Shown: positions 7,010 to 14,834 of the stretch, piece by piece | Layout of the letters: each line of letters opens with the position of its first letter | How positions within the stretch are numbered: position 1 is the first letter of the stretch | Assembly (NCBI GenBank): GCA_041741455.1 | Contig: JBGSJZ010000142.1 | Span: 1-64,000 of the forward strand | Origin: CALESS01 sp041741455 | Lineage (GTDB): Bacteria; Chloroflexota; Anaerolineae; Anaerolineales; Anaerolineaceae | DNA: 64,000 nt | Direction of reading: 5' to 3' | Made by a program: the position numbers and the translations under genes | The notes under the pieces: model-generated | The model's input: the letters and a program-made list of their open reading frames with translations, nothing else | Databases searched by the model: none | Told to the model about the DNA's origin: nothing

Positions 7010-8237
7010 CAGCTTACAACTTCACCTGGGTACGGACAAGGACCTCATCCCCCGGGATGTTCCCGCCCAGCGCGTCCTGGAAATCAGCGTCCAGGCGCCG
7101 GTCAGCGAGACCCAGGTCAGCCGGGCGCCGCTCAACCTGGCCCTTGTGCTCGACCGCAGCGGATCCATGCACGGCGCCAAGTTGGACTACGTCAAGCAGG
7201 CCGCCATGCACGTGGTCGATTTACTGCAGGAGGGGGACCAGGTTGCCATCGTTTCCTATGATGATGAGATCCAGGTCCTGTCGCCCAGCGTCCACGGCAC
7301 GGGCCAAAATCGCCAGGAACTCAAGCGCCTGATCGGGCGCATCCACACCGGGGGATCCACCAACCTGGGCGGCGGCTGGCTGGCGGGTTGCCAGGAGGCC
7401 GCCTCGGCTGCCGGGGAGGGCATGCTCAACCGGGCCTTGCTGCTCACCGACGGCCTGGCCAATGTTGGCATCACCGACCTGGAAGAGCTGTCCGGGCATG
7501 CCAAGGAGCTTTCCCGGCGCAGGGTGTCCACCTCCACCTTTGGCGTGGGCCTGGACTTTAACGAGCACCTGCTGGAAGCCATGGCCAATGCGGGTGGCGG
7601 CAATTATTACTTCATCGAATCCCCACTGGGTATTCCGGACCTGTTCGTCAAGGAATTCAAGGAACTGGCGGCGGTCACCGCCCGGGATGTGGAGCTGACC
7701 CTCAGCATCCCACCTCATGTGACGGTGGAGGTGCTGGGCGGCTGGAAGAATGAGATGTCGGGCGGTCGCTTGCGGATCGACCTGGGCAGCCTGTTTTCCG
7801 GCCAAAGCCAGGAAATCTACATCAAGCTGTTGACCCCGCCCTCCGACAGTCAGGATGAACTGGTGGTACATGCCAAACTGCTCGGCAAGATTCAATCCGG
7901 CGAAGTAGGTGAAGATCAGGCTGCCGTCTCTTTCCGCTATGCTGAAGCTGAAATGCTGGCTGCCGCACCCCGTAACCGGGAGGTCATGCTGCGCTTTGCG
8001 TTGGTCAACCTGGCAGAAGTTGCCAACCAGGCGCTAAAACTGGAGCGCCAGGGAGAAACGGAACGGGCTAGTGCATTGCTCAAGCAGGCGATTGAGGAGA
8101 ACCGCGAATATCTCGATCCGCTGGAGTTGGAGCGCTACGAGCGGTTGGCCGAGCGCATGCAGCGCGGCATGCAGGAATACGACCGCAAGCAGTCGCAATA
8201 TACCTCCTACTCCCAGCGCCGGCGCAGGGACAATTAG
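6999..8237 (+). CDS. VWA-domain (MIDAS) protein coupled to MerR
   Basis: A 412-residue protein; the ATG at 6999 follows CAGGAGGG inside the end of the MerR gene. After an N-terminal beta region (about 1-45) the von Willebrand A domain carries the metal-ion-dependent adhesion site: 'LDRSGSM' (Asp52, Ser54, Ser56), a Thr in 'TGGSTNLGGG' and 'LLTDGLANVG'. A beta-sandwich-like part follows and then a helical C-terminus with charged residues (about 345-412). There is no signal peptide or membrane helix, so it should be cytoplasmic. Such VWA proteins mediate metal-dependent protein contacts; the partner is not evident here. A hairpin with a T-run lies right at the stop. Confidence 0.88.
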   Translation: MKNNSLQLHLGTDKDLIPRDVPAQRVLEISVQAPVSETQVSRAPLNLALVLDRSGSMHGAKLDYVKQAAMHVVDLLQEGDQVAIVSYDDEIQVLSPSVHGTGQNRQELKRLIGRIHTGGSTNLGGGWLAGCQEAASAAGEGMLNRALLLTDGLANVGITDLEELSGHAKELSRRRVSTSTFGVGLDFNEHLLEAMANAGGGNYYFIESPLGIPDLFVKEFKELAAVTARDVELTLSIPPHVTVEVLGGWKNEMSGGRLRIDLGSLFSGQSQEIYIKLLTPPSDSQDELVVHAKLLGKIQSGEVGEDQAAVSFRYAEAEMLAAAPRNREVMLRFALVNLAEVANQALKLERQGETERASALLKQAIEENREYLDPLELERYERLAERMQRGMQEYDRKQSQYTSYSQRRRRDN

Positions 8238-8262
8238 AGACGTTAAGGCTAATTGGTTTTTT
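8231..8262 (+). terminator. Probable terminator of merR-VWA operon
   Basis: caattag (8231-8237, including the stop codon) pairs with ctaattg (8249-8255) around an 11-base loop, followed by G and six T. The stem is short and AT-rich, so termination may be partial. Confidence 0.5.
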
Positions 8263-8319
8263 GCACGGTCGCTTGAGACGGTAAAATCAAAAGTCTGATT
8301 TCTCTTGAAAGGATAGTAT

Positions 8320-9078
8320 ATGATCGACCAGGTCTCCAATATACTTCAGCGTTGTGGTTCGGATGACTCGGTTCTTCCTCCAACGGAATTGTATAACGAG
8401 GGATGGATGCTTTGCCTTGTGCTCGATTGGTTGGATCGCAACCGCAATGTTGACCATCCACTTTCGTTTGAAACTGGAGCACGTTGGTTTTCGCAAGGTT
8501 TATTGCCATCCCGCTTCCTGCCAACGGCGCGTGTTGATAGCAAGGCCGAGGCATACACCCATGCGGATGGTGTCATCGGGCATTTTGATATAAATCCAGA
8601 TAAGCGTGGAGATATAACGCTTCAGTCAGGAGCCAGGCAATTTGTCGTCATCGAGGCAAAGCTTGGAAGCGGGTTATCTGCCGGTACCAGGAATGCACCA
8701 ACCTTTGATCAAGCTGCCCGAAATGTCGCTTGTATGGCGCACATGCTTGCGAATGCTAGTATCATTCCAGCCTCGGTGGTTCGTCTTGCATTCTTTGTCA
8801 TTGCACCGGATGAGCAAATAAGATCAGGTGTTTTTGCAGATTTGGTTACCAAGGAGAACATTAAGAAGAAAGTCAACGCAAGGGTTGATGAGTATCAAGT
8901 CGAGCATGATACATGGTTTGAAGAAACATTTTTGCCCACCCTCGAAAAAATGGAAGTCTCCATTCTTGCCTGGGAGCGTGTGCTAGCAGATCTACCATCG
9001 ACACCCGAATCTCAACTTATACGAACGTTTTATGATAAGTGCATTGTTTACAATCGACTAATAGCCAAGAAGGGGTAA
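8320..9078 (+). CDS. Hypothetical protein with PD-(D/E)XK nuclease-like core
   Basis: A 252-residue protein with a GAAAGGATAG site before the ATG. The middle segment has a pattern typical of the restriction-endonuclease fold: 'HADGVIGHFD' (about 81-90), then a beta strand 'QFVVIEAKLGSG' with Glu112-x-Lys114, then a helix 'TFDQAARNVAC' reminiscent of the Q-x-x-R-N helix in many PD-(D/E)XK families. No signal or membrane segment is present. It stands alone between the VWA operon and the convergent ABC operon, and is AT-richer than both neighbours, which may indicate acquisition. No methylase or defence partner is adjacent. The fold is an inference from motifs; function is unknown. Confidence 0.6.
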   Translation: MIDQVSNILQRCGSDDSVLPPTELYNEGWMLCLVLDWLDRNRNVDHPLSFETGARWFSQGLLPSRFLPTARVDSKAEAYTHADGVIGHFDINPDKRGDITLQSGARQFVVIEAKLGSGLSAGTRNAPTFDQAARNVACMAHMLANASIIPASVVRLAFFVIAPDEQIRSGVFADLVTKENIKKKVNARVDEYQVEHDTWFEETFLPTLEKMEVSILAWERVLADLPSTPESQLIRTFYDKCIVYNRLIAKKG

Positions 9079-9455
9079 GGGTTGGTCTGTGGTTGTCGCA
9101 ACCGAACTCAATCGCAACCAAGACCAACCCGGCTCTTGGATATGGCTTCAGGTCTGACGAAGAGATGGCAGTCCCGTTGAAGATTTCAGAAATCTTAAAG
9201 ATTTCTGAAATCTGGTGAAGGGCGCGTCCGCGCAGCACCAACCAACTGCCCATGCGGGCGGGTCTTGTTGTCCGATGGGTTTGACTCATGCCTGCACAGA
9301 CCCGCCCTTACGCCAGTGCAGCGAGGTGGGCGAGGGCGATATGCATATAACCCAAGCCAAATCAACCATTATTACCAATCACATCATATTCTTTTTTTGT
9401 TTTATCTGTGTTCGATGTTTGCCATCTGTGCTAAAAATCCCCCAACCCCGAAAAC
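9079..9455. other. Convergent intergenic region with three hairpins
   Basis: Between two convergent genes lie three inverted repeats. The first, 9079-9095 with 9115-9130, has one bulge and may end transcription of the preceding gene without a T-run. The second is the perfect 15-base stem 9181-9195/9199-9213. The third is gggcgggtct (9256-9265) with its complement (9298-9307). The last two belong to a repeat family shared with 14.5-14.7 kb. No gene is seen. Confidence 0.65.
9181..9307. repeat. Intergenic repeat family, copy 1
   Basis: This block combines a perfect 15-bp hairpin (9181-9213), the word ggcgcgtccgcgcagca and a 10-bp stem (9256-9265/9298-9307) enclosing a 'gatgggtttgac.ca..cctgcac' loop. 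The same modules in the same order recur at 14501-14686 with divergence and an extra ~60 bases, so it is a repeat family and not a chance hairpin. Confidence 0.75.
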
Positions 9456-10997
9456 CTACCCCTCCAGCGGGATGCCTGCCATCATCAGGCCGATCTGCTC
9501 GACAGTCGCCTGGTCGCGCTCGATGATGCCGATGATCCGGCCTTCGTAGATCACCGCGATCCGGTCGGACAGGCTGCGGATTTCATCCAGGTCTTCCGAG
9601 ATCAGCAAAATGGCTGTGCCGATCTCGCGCTGCTCCAGCAGCCGCTTGTGGATGTACTCGGTCGAGCCGATATCCACCCCGCGTGTCGGCTGGGCGGCGA
9701 TCAAAATCCGCGGCCGGCGTGACAGCTCGCGCGCCATGATTAGTTTTTGAATGTTGCCCCCGGATAGATTCTTGATGGGCGTCTTCAGGCTGGGCGTTTT
9801 GACTGTGAACAGTTGCACCAGCTCGTCCGCATGCTTGGCCCACTTCGGCAGGTCCAGGAAGATGCCACGCGTGTAGGCCGGGGCGGCGTGCTCGTGCAGG
9901 AAAACGTTCTCCTCCACCGAAAAATCGCGGATCGCCCCATCCCGCATGCGCTCTTCGGGGATGTACGCCTGCCCGGCGTCGATGCGCTGCTTGAGCGAGG
10001 TCTGGGTGATCTCGGTTTCGCCGAAGAAGATATGCCCGGCGGTCACCTTGCGCAGTCCAGCCAGGCACTGGGCTAGTTCGCGCTGACCGTTGCCGGACAC
10101 CCCGGCCAGGCCCAGGATTTCGCCGGAGCGCAATTCCAGGTCGATGCCGCGCAAGGCCTCGGCGCCGCGGTCGCCCATGGCATGCAGGCCCTCAATTTTC
10201 AGACGGACCTCGCCGGCGCTGTGCGGCTGCGGGGCCAGCGGTTTGACTTCCCGCCCGACCATCATGTTGACCAGTTCATCCCGGCTGACCTCGGCGGTGA
10301 CCCGGGTGCCGATCACCCGGCCGTCCCGCAGCACGGTCACCCGCTGGCTGATGGCCTTGACCTCGTGCAGCTTGTGGGAGATGAAAATCAGGGAGTGGCC
10401 TTCGCTTGTCATGCGGCGCAGGGTGACGAAAAGGTCGTCCACTTCCTGTGGGGTCAGCACGGCGGTCGGCTCATCCAGGATGATCAGGCTGGCGCCGCGG
10501 TAGAGGGCTTTGAGGATCTCCACCCGCTGCTGCTCGCCCACCGAGAGCTGCCAGATGTACGCCGAGGGATCCACGATCAGGCCGTAGACCGCGCTCAACT
10601 CGCTGATGCGCTTGGAGACCTTGTCCAGATCGGTCAGCGGGCCGCGCGAGGATTTCAACCCCAGCGCTACGTTTTCCGCCACGGTCAGGGTTGAGACCAG
10701 CATGAAATGCTGGTGGATCATCCCGATGCCGGCCTTGATCGCATCCGCCGGGGAATGGAAGACCTGCGGCTGTCCATCGATCAGGATCTCGCCCTGGTCC
10801 GGGCGGTACAGGCCGTACAGTTGGCGCATCAGGGTGGTTTTCCCGGCGCCGTTTTCCCCCAGCAGGGCATGCACCTCACCTGCCGTCACATCGAAACAGA
10901 CACCGTCATTGGCCAGTACGCCGGGGAAGCGTTTGACAATGTCGCACAGTCTGACGGTTTGAATCCGGTGGGCAGTGGAGGTCAAGGGAGAAGTCAT
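9456..10997 (-). CDS. BMP-type sugar/nucleoside ABC transporter, double ATP-binding protein
   Basis: A 513-residue protein with two fused ABC ATPase domains, as in YufO/RbsA/MglA-type importers. Domain 1 has Walker A 'GENGAGKTT', signature 'LSVGEQQRVEIL' and Walker B 'LIILDEPTA'; domain 2 has the degenerate 'GVSGNGQREL' loop and 'LSGGNIQKL' signature typical of this class. The ATG at 10997 has GGAG just upstream; a longer frame to 11042 would run into the hairpin between genes. It is last in a four-gene minus-strand operon with two permeases and a BMP binding protein, which points to nucleoside or simple-sugar uptake. Confidence 0.92.
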   Translation of the reverse strand: MTSPLTSTAHRIQTVRLCDIVKRFPGVLANDGVCFDVTAGEVHALLGENGAGKTTLMRQLYGLYRPDQGEILIDGQPQVFHSPADAIKAGIGMIHQHFMLVSTLTVAENVALGLKSSRGPLTDLDKVSKRISELSAVYGLIVDPSAYIWQLSVGEQQRVEILKALYRGASLIILDEPTAVLTPQEVDDLFVTLRRMTSEGHSLIFISHKLHEVKAISQRVTVLRDGRVIGTRVTAEVSRDELVNMMVGREVKPLAPQPHSAGEVRLKIEGLHAMGDRGAEALRGIDLELRSGEILGLAGVSGNGQRELAQCLAGLRKVTAGHIFFGETEITQTSLKQRIDAGQAYIPEERMRDGAIRDFSVEENVFLHEHAAPAYTRGIFLDLPKWAKHADELVQLFTVKTPSLKTPIKNLSGGNIQKLIMARELSRRPRILIAAQPTRGVDIGSTEYIHKRLLEQREIGTAILLISEDLDEIRSLSDRIAVIYEGRIIGIIERDQATVEQIGLMMAGIPLEG

Positions 10998-11017
10998 GGG
11001 TCTCCGCACAAGGTTGG

Positions 11018-11044
11018 GGGTGCGGAGGGGAAACCTCCGCACCC
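11018..11044 (-). repeat. Intercistronic hairpin between binding protein and ATPase genes
   Basis: gggtgcggagg (11018-11028) and cctccgcaccc (11034-11044) are perfect complements around a 5-base loop, with no T-run. Placed just after the binding-protein gene, such a stem can protect the upstream mRNA and keep the binding protein more abundant than the ATPase, as in the malE-malF gap. Confidence 0.7.
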
Positions 11045-11060
11045 ATGAATAGAAAAATGG

Positions 11061-12065
11061 TTAGGGTTGAACGGTGATAGCGCCGCTCTTGATATCGGCA
11101 ATGGCTTTATCCGCCGCGGCTTTCACATCCGCCGGCAGGGCATAGCCGCTGTTGAAGACGATTTTCAGGCCATCGTTTTTCAATTGCAGCTTGTAGGCCA
11201 CGCCGCCCAGCACACCCTTCTCCCGGCTGGCGATGATTTCTTTCAACATGCCGGTCCAGTCATACACCTGGCTGGCCACTACCAGGGAGGGGGCCAGGGT
11301 GGTCTGTTCGGCCTGGGTGCCAAACCATAGCACCGCTCCAGCTTCCTTGGCCGCACCGATCGAGCCGACCACGGATTGCGAGGAACCGGTCAGGATATCC
11401 GCACCGGCCGCAATGTGGGTCTTGGCGGCTTCGGTCATCAGGGCCACATCCGAGAAGGAGCCGGTCCAGGTCTTGGCGAGGGTGGCGCTGGTGTTGACAG
11501 AGGCCACGCCCTGGGTGAAGCCATCGATGTAGGTCTTGGCATCGCCCACTTCCACCGGGCCAGTGACGCCGATGACGCCACTCTTGGTCAGCATGCCAGC
11601 CATCACACCGTTGATGTAGCCGCCTTCTTCAGCGGCGGCGGTGTAGGCATAGACATTGGCCATGCCGAAGGTGTTGACGTCCGTGCCCCAGGCAAAGGTG
11701 ATGTTCGGGAAATCGGGGGCGATTTCCTGGACGGAGGAACCGTACTGCGAACCGTGGGCGATCACGATATCAAAACCCTGGCTGGCATAATCGCGGATGG
11801 CGGTCGCTGCATCCGGAACTTTGAACATGTTCTCGGAGTACTTGATCTCCATCGCGGCTTCTCCACCCATCTCGGCCTGCACGGCGGTCAGGGCGTTCCA
11901 CATCGACTGGCTGAAGGCCATATCGGTGATGGAGGAGGGCATGACGACCGCGACCCGGATGGCTTTCGCTGGGGCTTCGGTGGCTTTGGGGGTGCAGGCG
12001 CTCAGCAGCAGGGCGGCGATCAGTGCAAGTTGCACTACAACGAGTAAAAAGCGTTTCGGTCTCAT
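11061..12065 (-). CDS. BMP-family ABC transporter substrate-binding lipoprotein
   Basis: A 334-residue protein with an AAGGAG site 7 bases before the ATG. The signal peptide (about 1-22) ends in a clear lipobox 'LLSAC', so it is anchored to the outer face of the membrane. The mature part has the BMP/Med/PnrA pattern: 'VAVVMPSSITDMAFSQSMW' at the start, 'IVIAHGSQYGSSV', 'AAEEGGYINGVMAG' and 'GADILTGSSQSVVGSI'. Members bind nucleosides (PnrA) or other small ligands; the exact ligand cannot be read. It lies downstream of the two permease genes and upstream of the ATPase gene. Confidence 0.92.
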   Translation of the reverse strand: MRPKRFLLVVVQLALIAALLLSACTPKATEAPAKAIRVAVVMPSSITDMAFSQSMWNALTAVQAEMGGEAAMEIKYSENMFKVPDAATAIRDYASQGFDIVIAHGSQYGSSVQEIAPDFPNITFAWGTDVNTFGMANVYAYTAAAEEGGYINGVMAGMLTKSGVIGVTGPVEVGDAKTYIDGFTQGVASVNTSATLAKTWTGSFSDVALMTEAAKTHIAAGADILTGSSQSVVGSIGAAKEAGAVLWFGTQAEQTTLAPSLVVASQVYDWTGMLKEIIASREKGVLGGVAYKLQLKNDGLKIVFNSGYALPADVKAAADKAIADIKSGAITVQP

Positions 12066-12097
12066 CTGTTTCTCCTTGGTTGGATTGGGTTGTCGAA

Positions 12098-13030
12098 TTA
12101 ATTTTCGCTCCGGTCAAAAGGCCGGTTAAGCGCGGCAGGCTGGCGGGTGCGGGTGAAGGCGATGGCCAGGGCAATGATGGTCAGCAGGTACGGCAGCATG
12201 AGTAAAATTTCTGATTTGATATTGACCCCGAGCACCTGCATCCACAGTTGCAGGGCGTTGACCGTACTGAAGAGCAGTGCCCCACCCAGAATGCCCAGCG
12301 GGCGCCAGCCGCCAAAATAGACCAGGGCCACGGCGATGAAGCCCTGGCCGGCGGTCAGGTTCTCCTGGAACAGGTTGACCATGGACAGGGAAAGCGAAGC
12401 CCCGGCCAACCCCGCCAGCACGGATCCCAGGCAGACGCTGAAGTAGCGGATGCGGTCCACGTTGACGCCCAGCGAATCAGCCGCAGCCGGGTTCTGCCCG
12501 ACAGCCTTGATCTTGAGGCCCAGGGTGGTTTTATCCAGCACCCACCAGGCCAGCGGTACCAGCAGGAAGGCAAAATACACCAGCAGGCTGTGGCTGAAGA
12601 AGATCGGCCCGAGCACCGGGATATCGGATAAGAAGGGGATTTTCAGCGGGGGGAAGCCGGTGACGGTCTTGACCGTGCCGACCATCACCTTGAACAGCAG
12701 CGAAGAAAGGCCGAGCCCGAACATGTACAGGCCGATACCGCTGATGCCCTGCTCGGCTTTGAGGGTGATCGAGATGAAGGACATCAGCAGGCCCATCAAC
12801 AGCCCGGCGACCGCCGCTCCCAGCAGTCCCAGCCAGGGATTGCCGTAGGTCAGGGTGATGTAAAAACCCGTGAAAGCGCCGATCAGCATGATGCCGTCCA
12901 CGCCCAGGTTGAGCACGCCCGAGGTTTGGGCAAAGGCTTCGCCAATTGCGGCATACAGGTAGGGGGTGGCCAGGCGGATGGCGGAAGCCAGGATGCCGAT
13001 GATAATGGTGGTAGGCAGCAGCTCGTTCAT
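12098..13030 (-). CDS. ABC transporter permease (YufQ-like)
   Basis: A 310-residue integral membrane protein of the BPD-transport-2/LivH-like class, with about 8-9 hydrophobic helices. It has the typical 'EAFAQTSGVLNLGVDGIMLIGAF' first conserved block and 'LKIKAVGQNPAAADSLGVNVDRIR' cytoplasmic EAA-like loop that contacts the ATPase. Its start overlaps the stop of the upstream permease by 4 bases (ATGA), so the two are coupled and probably form a heterodimeric channel. Confidence 0.9.
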   Translation of the reverse strand: MNELLPTTIIIGILASAIRLATPYLYAAIGEAFAQTSGVLNLGVDGIMLIGAFTGFYITLTYGNPWLGLLGAAVAGLLMGLLMSFISITLKAEQGISGIGLYMFGLGLSSLLFKVMVGTVKTVTGFPPLKIPFLSDIPVLGPIFFSHSLLVYFAFLLVPLAWWVLDKTTLGLKIKAVGQNPAAADSLGVNVDRIRYFSVCLGSVLAGLAGASLSLSMVNLFQENLTAGQGFIAVALVYFGGWRPLGILGGALLFSTVNALQLWMQVLGVNIKSEILLMLPYLLTIIALAIAFTRTRQPAALNRPFDRSEN

Positions 13031-14175
13031 TTCGCTTCCTCGGCGGGTGGGGTGGCGGGAGCAGCCGGCGTTTTTGCGCCTGGCAGCATACGGCGGGCGG
13101 CTAGTTTCTTGGTGGCGTACATCGAACCCACCACGAACAGCACCACCAGGCCCAGGATGACATCGATCAGGGCGGAAGGCACCTGCACCGCCCGTTGCAT
13201 TTTATCCGCGCCCACCAGCAGGCCGCCGAACAGCACCGAGGCGGGGATCAGGCCCAAGGGATGCAGCCCGCCGAACAGGGCCGCCACGATGCCGGTGAAG
13301 CCGTAGCCGCTGGTGATGCCTTCCAGCAGCCGGTGTTGCACGCCGATTACCTCGATCACCCCGGCCAGGCCGGCAAAGCCGCCCGCCAGGGTCAGCGAGA
13401 GCATCTGGTAAGTCGGCACGCTGATCCCGGCAAAGCGCGAGGCATCCGGGTTCAAGCCCACCGCCCGGATGCGGTAGCCAAGAGTGGTGCGCCACAGGAA
13501 GATATACACCACCACCGCCAGCACCACCGCGATGATGATGCCGGTATGCAGCAGGGTCTGCGGCACCAACCGGGTCAGCCAGACTTGCTCCGGCAGCCGC
13601 TCCGATTGGGCCAGGTAGGTCCCGGCGGTCACGCCGGCCTGGTCGATCAGCGGGCCGCGCACAAGCAGGTTCATCAGGTGCAGGGCGATGGCGTTCATCA
13701 TCACCGTGGAGAGGATTTCATTGACGTGCAAGCGGGCTTTGAGCAGGCCGGGAACGAAGCCCCAGACCGCGCCAGCCAGAAAACCGACCAGGATTGTGAC
13801 CGGAATTAACAGCCAGCCCGGCCAGGTCTTGAAGATCAGCGCAACCCAGGTGCCCATTACCGCCCCCAGGATAATCTGGCCTTCGGCGCCGATGTTGATC
13901 ACGCTGGCCCGGAAGGCAATGCAGATCCCCAGGCCTACCAGCAGCAGCGGGGTGGCCTTGACCAGCGCCTGGGTCAACCCTGAGACGCTGCCGAACACCC
14001 CGACAATCAGCGAGCCATAAGCGCTGAGCGGGTTGGCACCCAGCAGCAGCAGTAAAACCGCCCCAAACAGCAGGGCCACCAGAACCGCCGACACGGGCAT
14101 CAGCAAGCCAAACGGCAAGTTAAGAAATTTTTGTTTGAATGTTTTTGGGGGAGTGTTCTGCCGCGCTGGATTCAT
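13027..14175 (-). CDS. ABC transporter permease (YufP-like)
   Basis: A 382-residue integral membrane protein, first gene of the BMP-type operon. About nine hydrophobic helices; conserved blocks include 'SVINIGAEGQIILGAVMGTW' and the cytoplasmic 'YRIRAVGLNPDASRFAGI' loop. The C-terminal 30 residues are Ala/Pro-rich. The ATG at 14175 lacks a strong ribosome site. A promoter with near-consensus -35 and -10 lies about 240 bases upstream, leaving a long leader. Confidence 0.9.
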   Translation of the reverse strand: MNPARQNTPPKTFKQKFLNLPFGLLMPVSAVLVALLFGAVLLLLLGANPLSAYGSLIVGVFGSVSGLTQALVKATPLLLVGLGICIAFRASVINIGAEGQIILGAVMGTWVALIFKTWPGWLLIPVTILVGFLAGAVWGFVPGLLKARLHVNEILSTVMMNAIALHLMNLLVRGPLIDQAGVTAGTYLAQSERLPEQVWLTRLVPQTLLHTGIIIAVVLAVVVYIFLWRTTLGYRIRAVGLNPDASRFAGISVPTYQMLSLTLAGGFAGLAGVIEVIGVQHRLLEGITSGYGFTGIVAALFGGLHPLGLIPASVLFGGLLVGADKMQRAVQVPSALIDVILGLVVLFVVGSMYATKKLAARRMLPGAKTPAAPATPPAEEAK

Positions 14176-14415
14176 AGTGGTGGATTATTCCCGCCCGGCC
14201 GGCGCATCGGTTAATCGGTTGCAAACCACTGGATGCAATGGATCAGGGATAGAATATTGAAATTGTCCGAATGGGGAAATAGAATTCAACGAGCGCTCCT
14301 TGAGTCAAGACCATGATAAGGTTGAAAACGGGGCGGCACGGGCATTGCAACTGGCTGCAATGAAGCTGAGACTAAAAACAATCAAGGTTAATTATAGCAA
14401 CAAACCAATGGTTTT

Positions 14416-14444
14416 ATTATAGGAATGAATCAAATGTATGACAA
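14416..14444 (-). promoter_or_regulatory. Promoter of BMP-type ABC operon
   Basis: On the minus strand TTGTCA (14444-14439) and a perfect TATAAT (14421-14416) are separated by exactly 17 bases. Transcription would start near 14409, giving a leader of about 234 bases before the first permease. Confidence 0.75.
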
Positions 14445-14500
14445 GTACTTTTTGTAACCAATTTTTCGCCCTGGGTTGTAGGATTTAAGTCCAGCGAAGA

Positions 14501-14686
14501 ATCAGAAATTTTCAAGATTTCTGATATCTTGCGATAGGTGCGTCCGTGCAGCATCAGAGTTATTTATGAGGATGTAGTGAGGCTGGCAGGAAAAAGCCCT
14601 TAACGGGTGAAAGGCGAGGCTTTTGCCCGGATGCGGGCGGGTCTTGTTGAAGGATGGGTTTGACCCACACCTGCACAGACCCGCCC
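14501..14686. repeat. Intergenic repeat family, copy 2
   Basis: Contains the hairpin atcagaaat/atttctgat (14501-14509/14517-14525), the 'cgtccgtgcagca' word and the gggcgggtct/agacccgccc stem (14635-14644/14677-14686), in the same order as at 9181-9307. An additional ~60-base segment sits between the modules. Confidence 0.75.
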
Positions 14687-14710
14687 TTACGGTAGCTTAG
14701 CGCAAGTGAT

Positions 14711-14737
14711 CTACGGGAGTGAAGATCACTCCCGTAG
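14711..14737. repeat. Short perfect hairpin
   Basis: ctacgggagtg (14711-14721) and cactcccgtag (14727-14737) pair perfectly around a 5-base loop. It adjoins repeat copy 2 and could be another module of that element. Confidence 0.7.
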
Positions 14738-14778
14738 TCACCCTGTCATCCCTCACCGGGGTATTCTCATCCAGGCAC

Positions 14779-14807
14779 AAAAAGCGCCCGGTCAATCGAC
14801 CGGGCGC
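14779..14807 (-). terminator. Intrinsic terminator of rhodanese lipoprotein gene
   Basis: On the minus strand a perfect 10-bp GC-rich stem (14807-14798 with 14793-14784, loop of 4) is followed by five T (14783-14779). It starts 28 bases after the stop codon, a textbook intrinsic terminator. Confidence 0.92.
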
Positions 14808-14834
14808 AGTGAGTGTTAATTTATGAGCGTTAAA

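Larger units (their letters stand above)
14176..14834. other. Divergence-free spacer with ABC promoter, repeat copy 2 and a terminator
   Basis: This 659-base gap holds, on the minus strand, the ABC operon leader (14176-14409) and its promoter (14416-14444). Next come repeat-family copy 2 (14501-14686), an 11-bp hairpin (14711-14721/14727-14737) and the terminator of the rhodanese gene (14779-14807). The leader shows no pattern I can match to a known riboswitch. No gene is seen. Confidence 0.65.

Noticed and set aside
13195..13809. 204-codon plus-strand open frame
   Set aside because: Antisense to a clear ABC permease gene, with a Gln/His/Arg-rich translation lacking any motif.
9456..14175. 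Branched-chain amino acid (Liv) transporter
   Set aside because: The permeases resemble LivH/M superficially, but the fused double ATPase and BMP-type lipoprotein identify the nucleoside/simple-sugar class.
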